Part shown: positions 54,705 through 64,000 of the stretch, in pieces
Position numbering within the stretch: position 1 is the first letter of the stretch
Layout of the letters: every line of letters starts with the position of its first letter
Assembly: GCF_000283155.1 (NCBI RefSeq)
Contig: NW_004454156.1
Span: 33,327,558 to 33,391,557 of the forward strand
Direction: 5' to 3'
DNA from: Ceratotherium simum simum
Taxonomy: Eukaryota > Chordata > Mammalia > Perissodactyla > Rhinocerotidae
Length of the DNA stretch: 64,000 nucleotides
Position numbers and translations under genes: made by a program
Notes under the pieces: generated by a model
Seen by the model: the letters and a program-made list of their open reading frames with translations, nothing else
What the model was told of the DNA's origin: nothing
Database searches by the model: none

Positions 54705-54723
54705 CAGCGCCCTCTGCTGACCA
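54705..54723 (-). promoter_or_regulatory. CTCF-like binding motif
   Basis: Minus strand reads TGGTCAGCAGAGGGCGCTG, which fits the CTCF core (CAG-AGGGCGC type). It has the same orientation as the site at 45349, 9.4 kb away. Occupancy is not shown. Confidence 0.5.
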
Positions 54724-54864
54724 GGCCTAACATTGCGCCTGCTGGTGGAGGAGAAGAGTTTACAGGGTCCAGCTCCATGATTCCAGATCAGGGCAAGGAA
54801 GGGTGGGCTTGGAGCTGAAACACAATCAACTGACGACTGGCCCACCCCGTGATCAGAGGAACCA

Positions 54865-55035
54865 GCTAATTTCCTCAGCGTGATATTCAAAGCCCTCCAT
54901 GGTCCAGCCCCTCCCCTCTTACATGGCGTGCTCCACGCATAGCTTATAGTTTCCCCAACAAGGTAAGCTGCTCGACGCCTCCTCCTGCTCAGGCTGCACC
55001 CACTGCCTAGAATACCTTACCCCTCCTCCTGTCTG
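54865..55035 (+). mobile_element. LINE-2 ORF2-end fragment
   Basis: 'tcaaagccctccatggtcca' and 'acccactgcctagaatacct' match sense L2 with a gap between. Confidence 0.75.
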
Positions 55036-55039
55036 CCTC

Positions 55040-55255
55040 CATCCTATCTAAAGGCACGTTTTGAATACCTGCTGTGTTCCAGTCACTATTCTAAGCCCTC
55101 TTCATGCACTCTCTCGTTTCATCATTTGTGGTCACCCTGTTGAGGGGGCAGCAATAGCCCCATTTCCCAGGCGAGGAGACTGAGGCTCAGAGGGCCCAGG
55201 TAAATGGCACAAGGTCACTCAGCAGGTGAGAGCAGAGCTGGAATTCAAGCACTGT
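55040..55255 (-). mobile_element. MIR SINE, antisense, nearly full length
   Basis: 'gaatacctgctgtgttccag', 'aggcgaggagactgaggctc' and 'ggcacaaggtcactcagcag'. Confidence 0.9.
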
Positions 55256-56399
55256 CCCCTCACCGCCTCCCCCAGGAGGGCTGCCCCTCCCATTCCAGGG
55301 CTGTCCCCACTGGTCCCAGTAAAGGTCATCCCCAGGGAGGGCCATGGTCTGGATTCCGTCCAGGGGTGCTGGCCTGCAGAGCTCTGCTCGTTTACCAGTT
55401 TGCCACCCCAGTCACCCCCTTCCCCACACGTGTCCTCGCTCCAGACCGTGAGATGGCCTCCGGCTCTGCCTTCCAGCTCTGGAGCAGCCTGACACCATTC
55501 GTTATCACGGTATTCCAGGATTTTGAACAATATGAAATCTGAATCATTTACATCTTGAGACATACCCAGAGAGTTATATGCTGAATAAAAAGCTCAAAAT
55601 GAACCCAAATGACTGCCTCGGAGGCATTCTGACCACATCCTCCCTGGTATGGAACAATTTCCAGGTATCCTGTGGTCATGGAAATAGGAAATTCCTATTT
55701 CCTGGGTTACTGATGAGATGGAGCACTTTTCTTGGTGTTAGTAATCATTTCCATTTCCTCCAGAGTCTGTTTGAACCCAAGACTATTTCCTAAAGTCCTA
55801 ATGGAGTCATCTTCGCAGAGGGTGGGGAGATGGAGGGAAACAGAAGGAAGCATAGGGTAGGGAGGCAAGGGGAAGGAGGGAGGTCCCAAATCCAGCTCCC
55901 AGCCTCAGGAGCCTGACCACCTACCTCCCTGCAGGGCGGGCTCCCTCTGCCCCCACCAGGGCCCCATGCCTGCCTGTGATTGAAGACCTTGTTCCCTACA
56001 CAAGAGCACCCACTGAGAGGCCAGGGAAACCCGGCTCTCACTGTTTACAGGCTCCACGCCCTCCCACATCTGCCCCCAAGGAAAGCCCTTTCCTGACTGG
56101 CACAGGCCTGTATGGACTGGCAGCAGCTCTGGCCCTACAGAGGAGGCGGGGTGCAGGGGGGCCCATCTCTCATTTCTTCAGCCAAAGACCCTATACAAAG
56201 GTTCGGGACCAAAAGGATGATGTTGACCCCCCACCCCGACCCCCTAGGGAAACTGAAGGAGAGAAAGGCGGTCTCCCGGCCTGTGCAGACTGCCTGTGAG
56301 ATGTGCGTGGCCCCCTCTCAAATGATTCCTGGGTGTGCCAAAAACATTATCCACGTCCTCAGCCTGCGGGGGCCAGGCCGGGAGGTAGCCAGCTGGGGC
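55256..56399. other. Unassigned sequence
   Basis: About 1.1 kb with no recognised gene or repeat. Frames up to 114 codons show no domain. Confidence 0.4.
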
Positions 56400-56720
56400 T
56401 GAGCAATCTTGAGGCCTGTGTGGGCCCGGGCGTGGACGGATGCTGCTCTGGTTCCTTTCCTATCAGCCTCGTAACGTAATGCACTGTGTGTAATTGGTAC
56501 ATGAATCAAGAGCCACACTCCCTTTATGTTCCGTGGGGCTCTGCGGAAACCTCCCTGTGTCCCTCTGCCTCGCTCGGGCACTTCTCCAGCTGGTCAACCT
56601 GACATTTTTGGAGCTGGCAATTTGCAACCCCTAAATTGGGAAGTGACATATTCTTAAGCTTTTGTAAGAGGCAGCGATCAGATCATCGGAAGGCCAGCCT
56701 CTCTTTTCGTTCCTAGAGAG
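56400..56720. promoter_or_regulatory. Candidate conserved non-coding block
   Basis: Free of recognised repeats, with non-degenerate-looking segments such as 'cgtaacgtaatgcactgtgt', 'gtaattggtacatgaatcaa' and 'gcaatttgcaacccctaaat'. Homeodomain (TAATTG) and C/EBP-like cores are present. Conservation was not tested. Confidence 0.3.
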
Positions 56721-56939
56721 CACGTCTGTTTCCAAATATAAGGAATTGGAGAGGGCAGGAGGCAGCCAATGGGAACAGATGCTGGCAAGCTGGCCCCACC
56801 GTGTCTATCCAGGGCTGTCTCACTTCCTATAGGCCCAGTTTCTCACTTCCTGCCACCACCACCATCCTGGCTGCCTCCCAGCCCGACCCTGCCAGGGGTC
56901 CCCAAGGTCCCCCTCAGCTCACCTTTCTGTACTAGTAAG

Positions 56940-57138
56940 GAGACAGTGCAGAACAATGGAAAAAGTCTGGGCTTGGGATACCCAAGTTTGAATCTAGATC
57001 TGAGTACCTAGGCCAGGTGACCTTACCTGCCGGCCTCAGTGTCTTCATCTGTAAAATGGGTATGTCATACCTTCCTCCCTGGCTGGTGGTAAAGACTGAG
57101 TAAGTCTCCCAGAAGGTCTGGCACAGAGTTGGTGTCCA
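56940..57138 (+). mobile_element. MIR SINE, nearly full length
   Basis: 'agtctgggcttgggataccc', 'ggccaggtgaccttacctgc', 'gtcttcatctgtaaaatggg' and 'aaggtctggcacagagttgg'. Confidence 0.9.
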
Positions 57139-57471
57139 AGTCAGTTTGATGGCCCCCCACCTCATAGTCCCCTCCAGCCCTGGCCCCACCCCATCAGGCA
57201 GTCATGACTGGCCTTTCATTATGTCAAAGAATGAATCCAGGAAATAGCCTGGTGGGGAGGTCTAGGCTGTTCACTCTAAGCACACAGCTGTGAGCTTACT
57301 TATCCCTAAAGGAGTTCTCACGCAGTTCCTTCCACGGCCAAACATAAAACTCATCAATGAACTGGCCACTTGTAAACACATCCATGCTCAACCATCCCGC
57401 CCCACTTAACACCAGTGTCCATCTTAGCCCATCACACCATTGGGTCAGTCGTCAGTCAATCTCACAGACTG

Positions 57472-57489
57472 TGGGACATTCGTGTCCCA
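57472..57489. other. Perfect 7-base stem with TTCG loop
   Basis: TGGGACA (57472-57478) and TGTCCCA (57483-57489) are exact complements around TTCG. In RNA this would be a hairpin with a UUCG-type loop, although the closing pair is A-U and not the stabilising C-G. On DNA it is an inverted repeat of a GGGACA half-site with 4-base spacing. Confidence 0.5.
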
Positions 57490-57639
57490 TGATGCTGTGC
57501 ACATGAAACGCAGGTTAATTTCATCTGAAAATGCAACTCTCACAAACGAGGCAGGATGTCATGAGATCAACGAAAGCAATCTTAGAGCATGGCTCAAATC
57601 ACACACAATTGTGTCTTTAACAAATGAGTAGTTTAGAAG

Positions 57640-57848
57640 CATTCTCTGCAGTTCAAGCCCCTACTCCTCCACTTACTAGCTGCACAACCATGAGCAAGTG
57701 TCTCAACTTCTCCATGCCTCAATTTCCTTACAACACACGCATGATAATATGTCCTACCCCACAGACTTGCGGTAAAAATAAATCCATTGATATATACGGA
57801 GAGCCTGACACGTGGTGAGCATTCAAAAATATTAGTTATTAGTACTGT
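57640..57848 (+). mobile_element. MIR SINE
   Basis: 'ccacttactagctgcacaac', 'caacttctccatgcctcaat' and 'gagcctgacacgtggtgagc', ending in 'aaatattagttattag'. Confidence 0.9.
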
Positions 57849-58380
57849 ATAGAAGGGTAAGACCTGTTAATAATTAACAAAGAGGAAATCAATGAGGATA
57901 ATGAATAAGTACCTCCAAAGAGAATAATTTATATATCAAAGTACTAAGAGAGGCCCTTAGGAAAACTTACAAAGCCCTCAAGCGTTTTTGCAAAAATGAC
58001 CCTCTTTATAGCGCTGTGGAAATCTAATAAGAAGTGAAGATTGTCCTAACAAACCATTATATCCTCTTGTCGGAAAAATTCCACCCAGAGGAGGAAGATG
58101 TGATTCATTCTTTGTTCATTCCAAAAATGAGTGTGCTATTTTAATTATAGTAAAATAGTATTAAATATAAGACACACTTTACTTACTTTCATTATATTTA
58201 GCTTTATGTTTCAGTGACAGATTGGTCTCATCCAACGGGATGACTCGCGGGGCTGACATGGGGCAGAGATGGAAGCGATGTCCAAATGGGGGGTCCGAAG
58301 CTCGCCTTGTGCAACATAAATACTCGTGTGGCTGGAGAGGGGGCCCAGGCCAGGGGAAGCAGGAAGCAGGAGATTTTCTG
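57849..58380. other. Unassigned AT-rich sequence
   Basis: No gene or named repeat. It holds a perfect 12-base palindrome TTTTTGCAAAAA at 57985-57996 with a C/EBP-like TTGCAA centre. Confidence 0.4.
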
Positions 58381-58384
58381 TCTT

Positions 58385-59150
58385 TCTTTCGATCAATAAA
58401 TATTTATTGTGCCAGATACTGTTCTAGATGCTCGGGATACAGCCATGAGCAAATAGAATAAATTCCCAACCCTCATAGGCTTACAATCTAATTGGCAGGA
58501 GGGATGGGGGTAAGATCTAAGCCATCGACATACTAAAACTGTGTAGCACATGAGAAGGAGCTGAGTGCTACAGGACAGAGGAGGAGGATCAGGGGTTCCA
58601 GAGCAGGGGTCAGCAGGGAGGGCCTGGTGGAGAAAGTGGTGTTTGAGCAGATTAGCAGGAGTGAAAGAGTGAGCCATGAGACTGTGTAGGGAAAAGCGTT
58701 TCAGACAGAGGGAACAGCAGGTGCAAAGATGTGAGTGTGTCTGGTGTGTTCGAAGGAACTGTCAGGAGGTCTGTGTAGCTGGAGCACAGACGGGCCAGGG
58801 GGTCAGATTCACAGGGGCCGGTAGGCTGTTGGTTCTCCTCTATATTCATGGGGTGTCCAGGCAGGGGCTTGAGCAGGGAGACCAGATATGGAGCGCACAC
58901 ACTGGAGGGCAAAGGAGAAAAGCAGGGACCCTAACACAGTTGTCTAAGGCGAGGCCTGAAGCCACTCACCCAGGGGGCAGCGGAGGTGATGGGGGAAGTG
59001 GCGGGATTCCAGGCAAATCTGAGAGGTCTAACCAACAGGATTTGCTGATGGACCAGATGTGGGATGTGAGGAAAAGGAGTTGGATAGTTCCCAGGTTTTT
59101 GGTTTCGGCCAGTCTGGGCCCAGGCCTGGAGCCTAGGTCAGTTCCCCAAA
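58385..59150 (-). mobile_element. LINE-2, antisense, tail through ORF2 end
   Basis: 'cgatcaataaatatttattg', 'gatactgttctagatgctcg', 'gagggaacagcaggtgcaaa', 'gtgtgttcgaaggaactgtc' and 'aacaggatttgctgatggac'. The 187-codon plus frame here (58676-59239) is an antisense artefact of L2. Confidence 0.96.
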
Positions 59151-59254
59151 CTGAAGTGTCGCCTCCCAACAGGACACGGACGATGAGCAGTGTGGAGTCA
59201 GCCACAGCGTCCACCACAATACGGCAGCCTGGGAAATAACAACGACAGCAGGCA

Positions 59255-59470
59255 CCCAGTGGGGGCGCCTGGCACCGTGCCCTGCTCATAGGACCTCAGG
59301 TAATGCGAGCCTGTGACATAGCATCGTCAGTCCCGCTTAAGAGACGAGGGCCCCTGAGCCCAGAGACGTCACTAGACAGACCTCACCCAGCTAGGAAGTG
59401 GCAGAATTAAGACGTGAACCTGCGGTTGTCCGACTTGATAACCTGAGTCCTTAGCCACCGTGTGGCACTG
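59255..59470 (-). mobile_element. MIR SINE, antisense
   Basis: 'ttaagagacgagggcccctg', 'acctcacccagctaggaagt' and 'aagacgtgaacctgcggttg'. Confidence 0.72.
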
Positions 59471-59574
59471 CCCCCTCCCGTGCCAGGCAGCTCATTTCCC
59501 CTCTCTGACCACCTGTCATACAGGAGAGAGGGCCTCTAGTGGTCTCCCTGCTCTGGAATTTTCTGTGCTGCAAA

Positions 59575-59730
59575 ATCAGGAGTCAGGAGACCCAGGAGCT
59601 GCTGGTCTTGGCTTTTCTGCTAATTGATCCTGTGACCTTGGGAAAGTTGCTTCCCTCATGTGCCACGGTTTCCCCACTGGGCTAGATGGTCCCTCCAGGC
59701 CTTTTCTGCTCAAAAACCCTCTGTCTGTAT
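59575..59730 (+). mobile_element. MIR3-type SINE
   Basis: 'tgatcctgtgaccttgggaa' and 'actgggctagatggtccctc' give the MIR3-type 3' ending, where 'gactagatgatc' replaces the usual MIR tail. Confidence 0.7.
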
Positions 59731-60334
59731 GAATGCTACCATTTTCTGAAAGTTCCAGCAGGCACCTGCGGACCCTTTCAGAGGGAGCGATGGGTTGCAC
59801 TGCCCTCTACACAAAAGGCCCCCCAGAGAGCCCTGTCGAGCCGCCCGTCACTCAGCCTCTCCTTCTGCCTGTACCCGGCGCTGGCTGTGAGTGCCGGATG
59901 GCCCCATAGCTCTGCTCGCTCGGGGTGCGCACCAGGCCGGCATCTCCTAGGAGCGCCATTCATACCCGCCCCCTCCTGTGCCTGCTGAGCTCCCACCTGC
60001 CCTCTCTTTCTTGCTTCTGCTTTCCCTCAATCAAGAAAGAACAGCTCCCAAGTCAGGGTTTCGTTTCCACCACACTGAGGTCCTTAAATGCAAGTCACCA
60101 AGTCACGGTTCACTGCGTGTGCACCTACAACATTCACTCCTCTCATCCGAGCCTCCCGACCACCAGGCAGGGAGACATTGTTCTACCCACCCTGTGCTGG
60201 CGAGGCAAGGGCACGGCACAGGAGCCTGGGCCAGGCCTCCCTCCTGGTTTGGCCCTCCCTGTGGCCAGGCCCAGAGCCCCAGTCCTTGACAGAAACATTC
60301 TGCCTCCCTCCTCCCCATACCCTGCTCTGGGCAA
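59731..60334. other. Unassigned GC-rich sequence
   Basis: No gene or repeat recognised. The 185-codon plus frame at 59925-60482 ends inside L2 sequence and lacks any domain. Confidence 0.4.
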
Positions 60335-60485
60335 ACTCAGAAGTCTTCTCCAGGCAAGTCCCATCCTCTGGGTTACCATCGCCATCTCCACAGCACCTCC
60401 TCCTCCCCATCCTCTCAGAGACTGCTCCAGTGCCACCTCCTCCAGGAAGTCCTCCCTGATTTCCCAGGGGGAGGGAACCTAACTT
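60335..60485 (+). mobile_element. LINE-2 3' fragment
   Basis: 'ccagtgccacctcctccagg' and 'aagtcctccctgatttccca' are the L2 segment just upstream of the tail. Confidence 0.65.
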
Positions 60486-60514
60486 GCCGCTGAAACCACG
60501 TAGACAGTTTCATC

Positions 60515-60965
60515 TTCCTTTTTTGAATTTCTTTTAAATAAAATCTGTGTATATTGAAGATGTACAACGTTATGATTTGATCTGCACATACGTAGTGAAA
60601 TGATTACTACAGTCAAGCTAATTAATGTATCTCCTCATATAGTTGCCATATGTGTGTGTGGCACGTGTGTGTGTGTAATGAGAGCAGCTGAAATCTACTC
60701 TCAGCGAATTTCCAGTATTCACTAAGGTATTGTTAACCGCAGTCACCGTGCTGTACATTAGATCTCCGGAACTTCTTCATCCCACGTCACTGCAACTGTG
60801 TCCCCTTCGACCAACAGCTCCCCATCCCCCACCTCCCTGCCCCTGGTCCCCACCGTTGCGCTCTCTCGTCTATGTGCTCCACTTCCTGTGGATTCCACAC
60901 ACAAGAGGGTCATGCAGTGTTTTTCTGTGTCTGCTGATGGTCACTTGCGGCTGTGGTTTTTAGGA
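60515..60965 (-). mobile_element. LINE-1 (L1MA/L1MB-type) 3' UTR, antisense
   Basis: 'gatgtacaacgttatgattt', 'acagtcaagctaattaatgt', 'gctgtacattagatctccgg' and 'cgaccaacagctccccatcc' are the complement of the standard L1M 3' UTR. A TG-rich run at 60651-60677 is part of it. Confidence 0.9.
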
Positions 60966-60984
60966 TGAGTCGGGAGGTAAAGTG

Positions 60985-61140
60985 GTTCTAAGCGTGAAGT
61001 CTCTAGAACAAGAGGGACCTGCCGTTTCTTCATGGGTCACCTTGGGGAAGATAGTCTCTGGGGGTCCTTTTTCTCATGAGGCTTTTGGGAGATCTCAACT
61101 AAATGACCAGTTTAGGTAGAGTGCCAACTGTAGCAGCTAC
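60985..61140 (+). mobile_element. MIR SINE, diverged
   Basis: 'gtgaagtctctagaacaaga', 'gtcaccttggggaagatagt' and 'ttttctcatgaggcttttgg'. Confidence 0.5.
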
Positions 61141-61149
61141 TGCATCCTA

Positions 61150-61540
61150 GGGACTCTCTGCAGACCCTCATTGTTCAAAGCCCTTCGTGTTCCGTTCTCA
61201 CAGCAGCCCTGTGCCAGGGATTCTGGCAATAAACACATTGTATAGAAAAAAAGACGGGGGGCCCGCCCCATGGCATAGCGGTTAAGTGCGCACTCCGCTG
61301 CTGGCGGCCCAGGTTCGGATCCCGGGCGCGCACCGATGCACCGCTTGTCAGGCCATGCTGTGGCCGCGTCCCATATGAAGTGGAGGAAGATGGGCACAGA
61401 TGTTAGCCTAGGGCCAGTCTTCCTCAGCAAAAAAAAAAAAAAGAAAAGAGGAGGATTGGCATGGATGCTAGCTCAGGGCTGCTCTTCCTCACAAAAAAAA
61501 AAGAAAAAAAGACTGAAGCACAGTAACTTGCCCGAAGTTC
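61150..61540 (-). mobile_element. Antisense MIR interrupted by an ERE SINE
   Basis: The left part shows 'gttctcacagcagccctgtg' and 'cattgtatagaaaaaaagac'. The right part resumes with 'tgaagcacagtaacttgccc'. Removing the SINE and one TSD copy restores the MIR order (a GAAACTGAGGCAC-like core). Confidence 0.8.
61256..61501 (+). mobile_element. ERE-type (perissodactyl) tRNA-derived SINE with exact 12-base TSD
   Basis: Pol III A box TGGCATAGCGG (61271-61281) and B box GGTTCGGATCC (61312-61322) are intact. The body contains 'gtcccatatgaagtggagga', 'ttagcctagggccagtcttc' and two A-rich tracts with a repeated 'ttagctcagggct'-like unit, as in ERE2/3-type elements. AGAAAAAAAGAC flanks it at 61244-61255 and 61502-61513. 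This is the main clue to taxon. Confidence 0.96.
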
Positions 61541-61544
61541 CCTG

Positions 61545-61625
61545 CCTCCTCTCCTTCTTCGCTCTGTGGCTTTGGGCAAGTCACTTAACCTCTCCGATCT
61601 CGTTATTTCACTGCTTGTGTGCCCA
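61545..61625 (+). mobile_element. MIR SINE fragment
   Basis: 'gtggctttgggcaagtcact' and 'taacctctccgatctcgtta'. Confidence 0.8.
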
Positions 61626-61769
61626 GTTTCCTTCTCCGGAAAATCTGGCATGCATTAATACTCAAAGTCAGCTAGAGGGTTTTTTTTCATCATCATCACC
61701 TTCATCACCACTACTAATGTAATTACAGACTTGCCCAAAGAGATAAGAGGTACCCAGGAAACATTCAAC

Positions 61770-61845
61770 AAAGGAGGGAGGGAAGGCAGGCAAGAAGGAA
61801 GGAAGGAGTAAGTGAATGAAGAATGAATGAATGAATGAATGATTC
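61770..61845. repeat. Simple repeat: GGAA-rich then (GAAT)n
   Basis: A purine-rich GGAA/GCAA stretch leads into four GAAT units, which may be the tail of a lost L2. Confidence 0.9.
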
Positions 61846-62424
61846 ACCCACCCAGAGAAAGTTCTGGAAGGCCGAAGGGGGGCAAGAGAGTGTGAAGCAT
61901 ATTTAAGTGATACGCCTAAGAATAGATGGAGCCTGTAGGTGCAGAAGAAACAAGGACTCGCTTCACGGCAGCCTCATAACCCTCACCCCTGGGCTGCTGT
62001 CTCCCTTCAACCCCCCGGGCACGAATCCTACAGCCACTTGCCCCCTGATGGATGGTGACGCAGAAGGAAATGTCAATTGATCATAACTGGTCCATAAATG
62101 GACCCCATCACACAAGTTATCAGTTTAAGACCCAGGGATGCTTTATTAATATTCCTAATTTATGGGCTCATTTGAGAAGTCGTCAGGGACGACAAACCCA
62201 ATAAATCACGGGATATAAGAACACCAGACCGCAGTGCACGGGGCTGTCCGCACGAGGGGTGGTAGCCGCTGAACTTTGGAGACAATCTAGCAACTGTCAC
62301 CAGGGAGACAGGCGGCAGAAGGGAGGCTGGACCAGGCGGCAGAGACAGCTGGAGGCGGATTGTCAAGAGAGGACAGCGTTTCCTGGTCCCGCGGGGCAGG
62401 CAGGGGAAGACACTGCTGGCAACT
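61846..62424. other. Unassigned sequence with AT-rich block
   Basis: No gene or repeat recognised. 62060-62220 is AT-rich and includes the CArG palindrome annotated separately. Confidence 0.4.
62089..62104. promoter_or_regulatory. Perfect CArG box inside a 16-base dyad
   Basis: CCATAAATGG (62092-62101) fits the SRF consensus CC(A/T)6GG exactly. It is embedded in GGTCCAT-AA-ATGGACC, a perfect inverted repeat with 7-base arms. SRF binds CArG boxes as a dimer in muscle and immediate-early genes. No promoter is attached here. Confidence 0.45.
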
Positions 62425-62600
62425 GCGCACCTACTTTGCACCGGCACTTGATTCGCACTGCCTCGTTCAAGCCACCTCACGACACGCCTGTGCGGTGGCT
62501 GCCTGCATCCCCATTTTACAGACAAGGCAACCAAGGCTCAGGGAGACGAGGCCACCTGCCCAGTGACTGCAGTGAACAGCTGAGCTGAGATTCAAAGGCG
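62425..62600 (-). mobile_element. MIR SINE, antisense
   Basis: 'gcatccccattttacagaca', 'aggcaaccaaggctcaggga' and 'aacagctgagctgagattca'. Confidence 0.88.
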
Positions 62601-62654
62601 AGAGGCGCCCACTCAGCCATTCGTGCTCTTCATCACCGCACAGTTCTGGCCACC

Positions 62655-62745
62655 AGTCCAATGCCCCCATTACACAGGGGTGGACACTGAGACCAATGGT
62701 GAGCCACACACAGGCAAGTCAACAGCAGAGCTGGGATGAGGACTC
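62655..62745 (-). mobile_element. MIR SINE fragment, antisense
   Basis: 'ccccattacacaggggtgga' and 'cagcagagctgggatgagga' immediately follow the previous copy. Confidence 0.65.
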
Positions 62746-62754
62746 CGGCCTCTT

Positions 62755-62905
62755 GTTGTCTATTCTTCTGAGACGCTTCCCTGACTCGCTGCCACCTTCT
62801 CTTCCATTCTCATCTCCTTACTCTGCTTTGCTTTCCCTTCATAGCGGTTATCGCCTGTCATGTTATATATGTATGTGTCTGAATCCCAGATGCGCACATG
62901 AGTGA
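62755..62905 (+). mobile_element. LINE-2 3' fragment
   Basis: 'agacgcttccctgactcgct', 'tgctttcccttcatagcggt' and 'tatcgcctgtcatgttatat'. Confidence 0.68.
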
Positions 62906-63619
62906 GCTGAGCCTTTGAGCTGTTTTATTTATAGCAACTTGTACCCAAGATGGTGACGTAGCTTGGACTCGGATGCAACTGGTTACACACACATCTCGAT
63001 GACGTGGTTTTCCCAGTGCTACCAAAATAACTGAAGTCCACTTGCTAAAATTCTCCCCTTGGCCACACCCCCTGACCCCCATGGTCGGGAGGCCACGCTG
63101 CTGACATTGGCGCTGGTGAGGGCTTTCTCTGGGCCCCGGGAGGTGACCAGCTCCTTCCACACTGCCACGTTCTTAACAGTCTACAGGCTTTCTGTGTCAT
63201 GAAGTCGCCTTTGCACATCTCTGCTTCGGCCTGTTATGTGTTCATTATTAAGTTTGTCACCAAAAAGTCCACCTCATGTCCTCTCTCCAAGTTTTTAGGG
63301 AACTTCTCCTCTCCTTGTAACTCCCAACTGCAAAAGGAGGCTGACTGAGCTGAGAGATTGGTCCTTTTTCCCTTCCACCTGGAATTCAAACCTGATGTCT
63401 GGAGCCCCAGCAGCCAGCTTGGACTGTGAAGCAACCTTGAGGATGGAGCTCGTACTAATGTAGGTAGGCTCTGATGATAGTGAGTCTGCCAACACAGCCC
63501 TAGCCTGACAACCCTGGGGCAGCATTTACATGACAGAAAAAATGCACTTATATTTTTTAAGATATTTATGTCTATATTCTATGACATGCAGCCAAGCAAA
63601 ATGCTAACTAATGTGCTAA
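62906..63619. other. Unassigned sequence
   Basis: No gene or repeat recognised. Overlapping minus frames of 66-100 codons have no domain. Confidence 0.4.
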
Positions 63620-63768
63620 CACATGCATTTTCATTCAGCAGACCCTCACTGAGCACCCACTATATGCAAGCCACTGTGTTAGGTGTGTGGTATGAAAGAC
63701 AAGTAAGCCACGGCTGCTTTCAAGGGCCTCGAAGTGCAGGGGGTTCCACAAGTAAACTGTGATAGGGG
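63620..63768 (-). mobile_element. LINE-2 3' tail, antisense
   Basis: 'cattcagcagaccctcactg', 'gcaagccactgtgttaggtg' and 'gctttcaagggcctcgaagt'. Confidence 0.82.
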
Positions 63769-64000
63769 TGTCAAAAGAAAAATTGAGAGAGCTTTACTTG
63801 GTAGGAATATTTTATTGAGTGAGACCGAAACTGTTCACACACAGGAATACTTCAAACCCAAAACTGGTAAGGAGCTCAGAGGCATGACATTACAGGATGG
63901 CTTATAAAGTGAAAGTGAGGAAGTTGTTTAACCTTTAAACATTGATTGATTTTACAATGGAAGTTTCCGGACGGCAGAGTATTCGTTAAAAGTGAGTATC
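63769..64000. other. Unassigned right edge, vaguely LTR-like
   Basis: 'aggaatattttattgagtga' and 'aacattgattgattttacaa' loosely resemble the unconfirmed LTR-like stretch at 22600. The element, if real, continues past the window, so it cannot be judged. Confidence 0.25.

Noticed and set aside
58676..59239. 187-codon plus-strand open frame
   Set aside because: It lies mostly over an antisense LINE-2 ORF2 segment; the peptide has no domain and the frame is a by-product of L2 composition.
59250..59275. CCCAGTGGGGGCGCC as a third CTCF site
   Set aside because: Core spacing is off by one base relative to the CTCF motif.
59925..60482. 185-codon plus-strand open frame
   Set aside because: Proline- and serine-rich, low complexity, runs into L2 at 60335; no domain and overlapped by frames on both strands.
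61271..61322. A and B boxes as a functional tRNA gene
   Set aside because: The sequence continues as an ERE SINE with an A-rich tail and TSD, and cannot fold as a full tRNA.
22600..64000. Stretches at 22.6, 28.6 and 63.8 kb as members of one endogenous retrovirus family
   Set aside because: Only short phrases are shared; no paired LTRs, primer-binding site or viral coding region was seen, so they are listed separately with low confidence.

Overview
This window is non-coding nuclear DNA from a placental mammal, most likely a perissodactyl (horse, rhinoceros or tapir lineage). The best taxonomic clue is a tRNA-derived SINE at 61256-61501 whose head, Pol III boxes and tail match the equine repetitive element (ERE) group. 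LINE-1 5' and 3' ends of laurasiatherian type, and a dense background of MIR, LINE-2, MaLR LTR and hAT-Charlie fossils, agree with this. All family names were assigned from memory of consensus sequences, without a search, so subfamily names are tentative.

No protein-coding gene, tRNA, rRNA or other RNA gene could be supported. The longest open frames (about 180-190 codons) lie in L2, MIR or low-complexity DNA, or run through an N gap, and none shows a protein domain. The window reads as intergenic or deep intronic sequence.

Layout. 1-107: 5' end of a minus-strand LINE-1 that continues off the left edge. 180-8300: L2 and MIR fragments, a MER5A-type hAT element with a perfect target-site duplication (TSD), and a truncated L1. 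9-13 kb: old L1, L2, a MaLR-type LTR and an AT-rich octamer-containing block. 13-27 kb: many MIR and L2 copies, hAT remnants, an MLT1 LTR and microsatellites. 27381-28041: assembly gap of 661 N, bordered by a 95-base segment that recurs exactly at 29667. 28-39 kb: two AT-rich blocks that look like conserved regulatory elements, a two-copy unrecognised repeat, and an L2 split by a hAT element. 40-46 kb: another interrupted L2, clustered MIRs, an MLT1, and a CpG-rich spot with a strong CTCF-like site. 46-50 kb: a 5'-inverted (twin-primed) L1 with an exact 15-base TSD, then an L2 copy of about 2.8 kb that keeps traces of endonuclease and reverse-transcriptase motifs. 50-64 kb: MIR, L2, MLT1 and L1 fragments, a second CTCF-like site, an ERE SINE inserted in a MIR, and a CArG-box palindrome.

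No genes act together here. The informative content is the insertion record (nested elements, TSDs, twin priming), a few candidate regulatory elements and a likely assembly problem. I found no undescribed multi-gene system.
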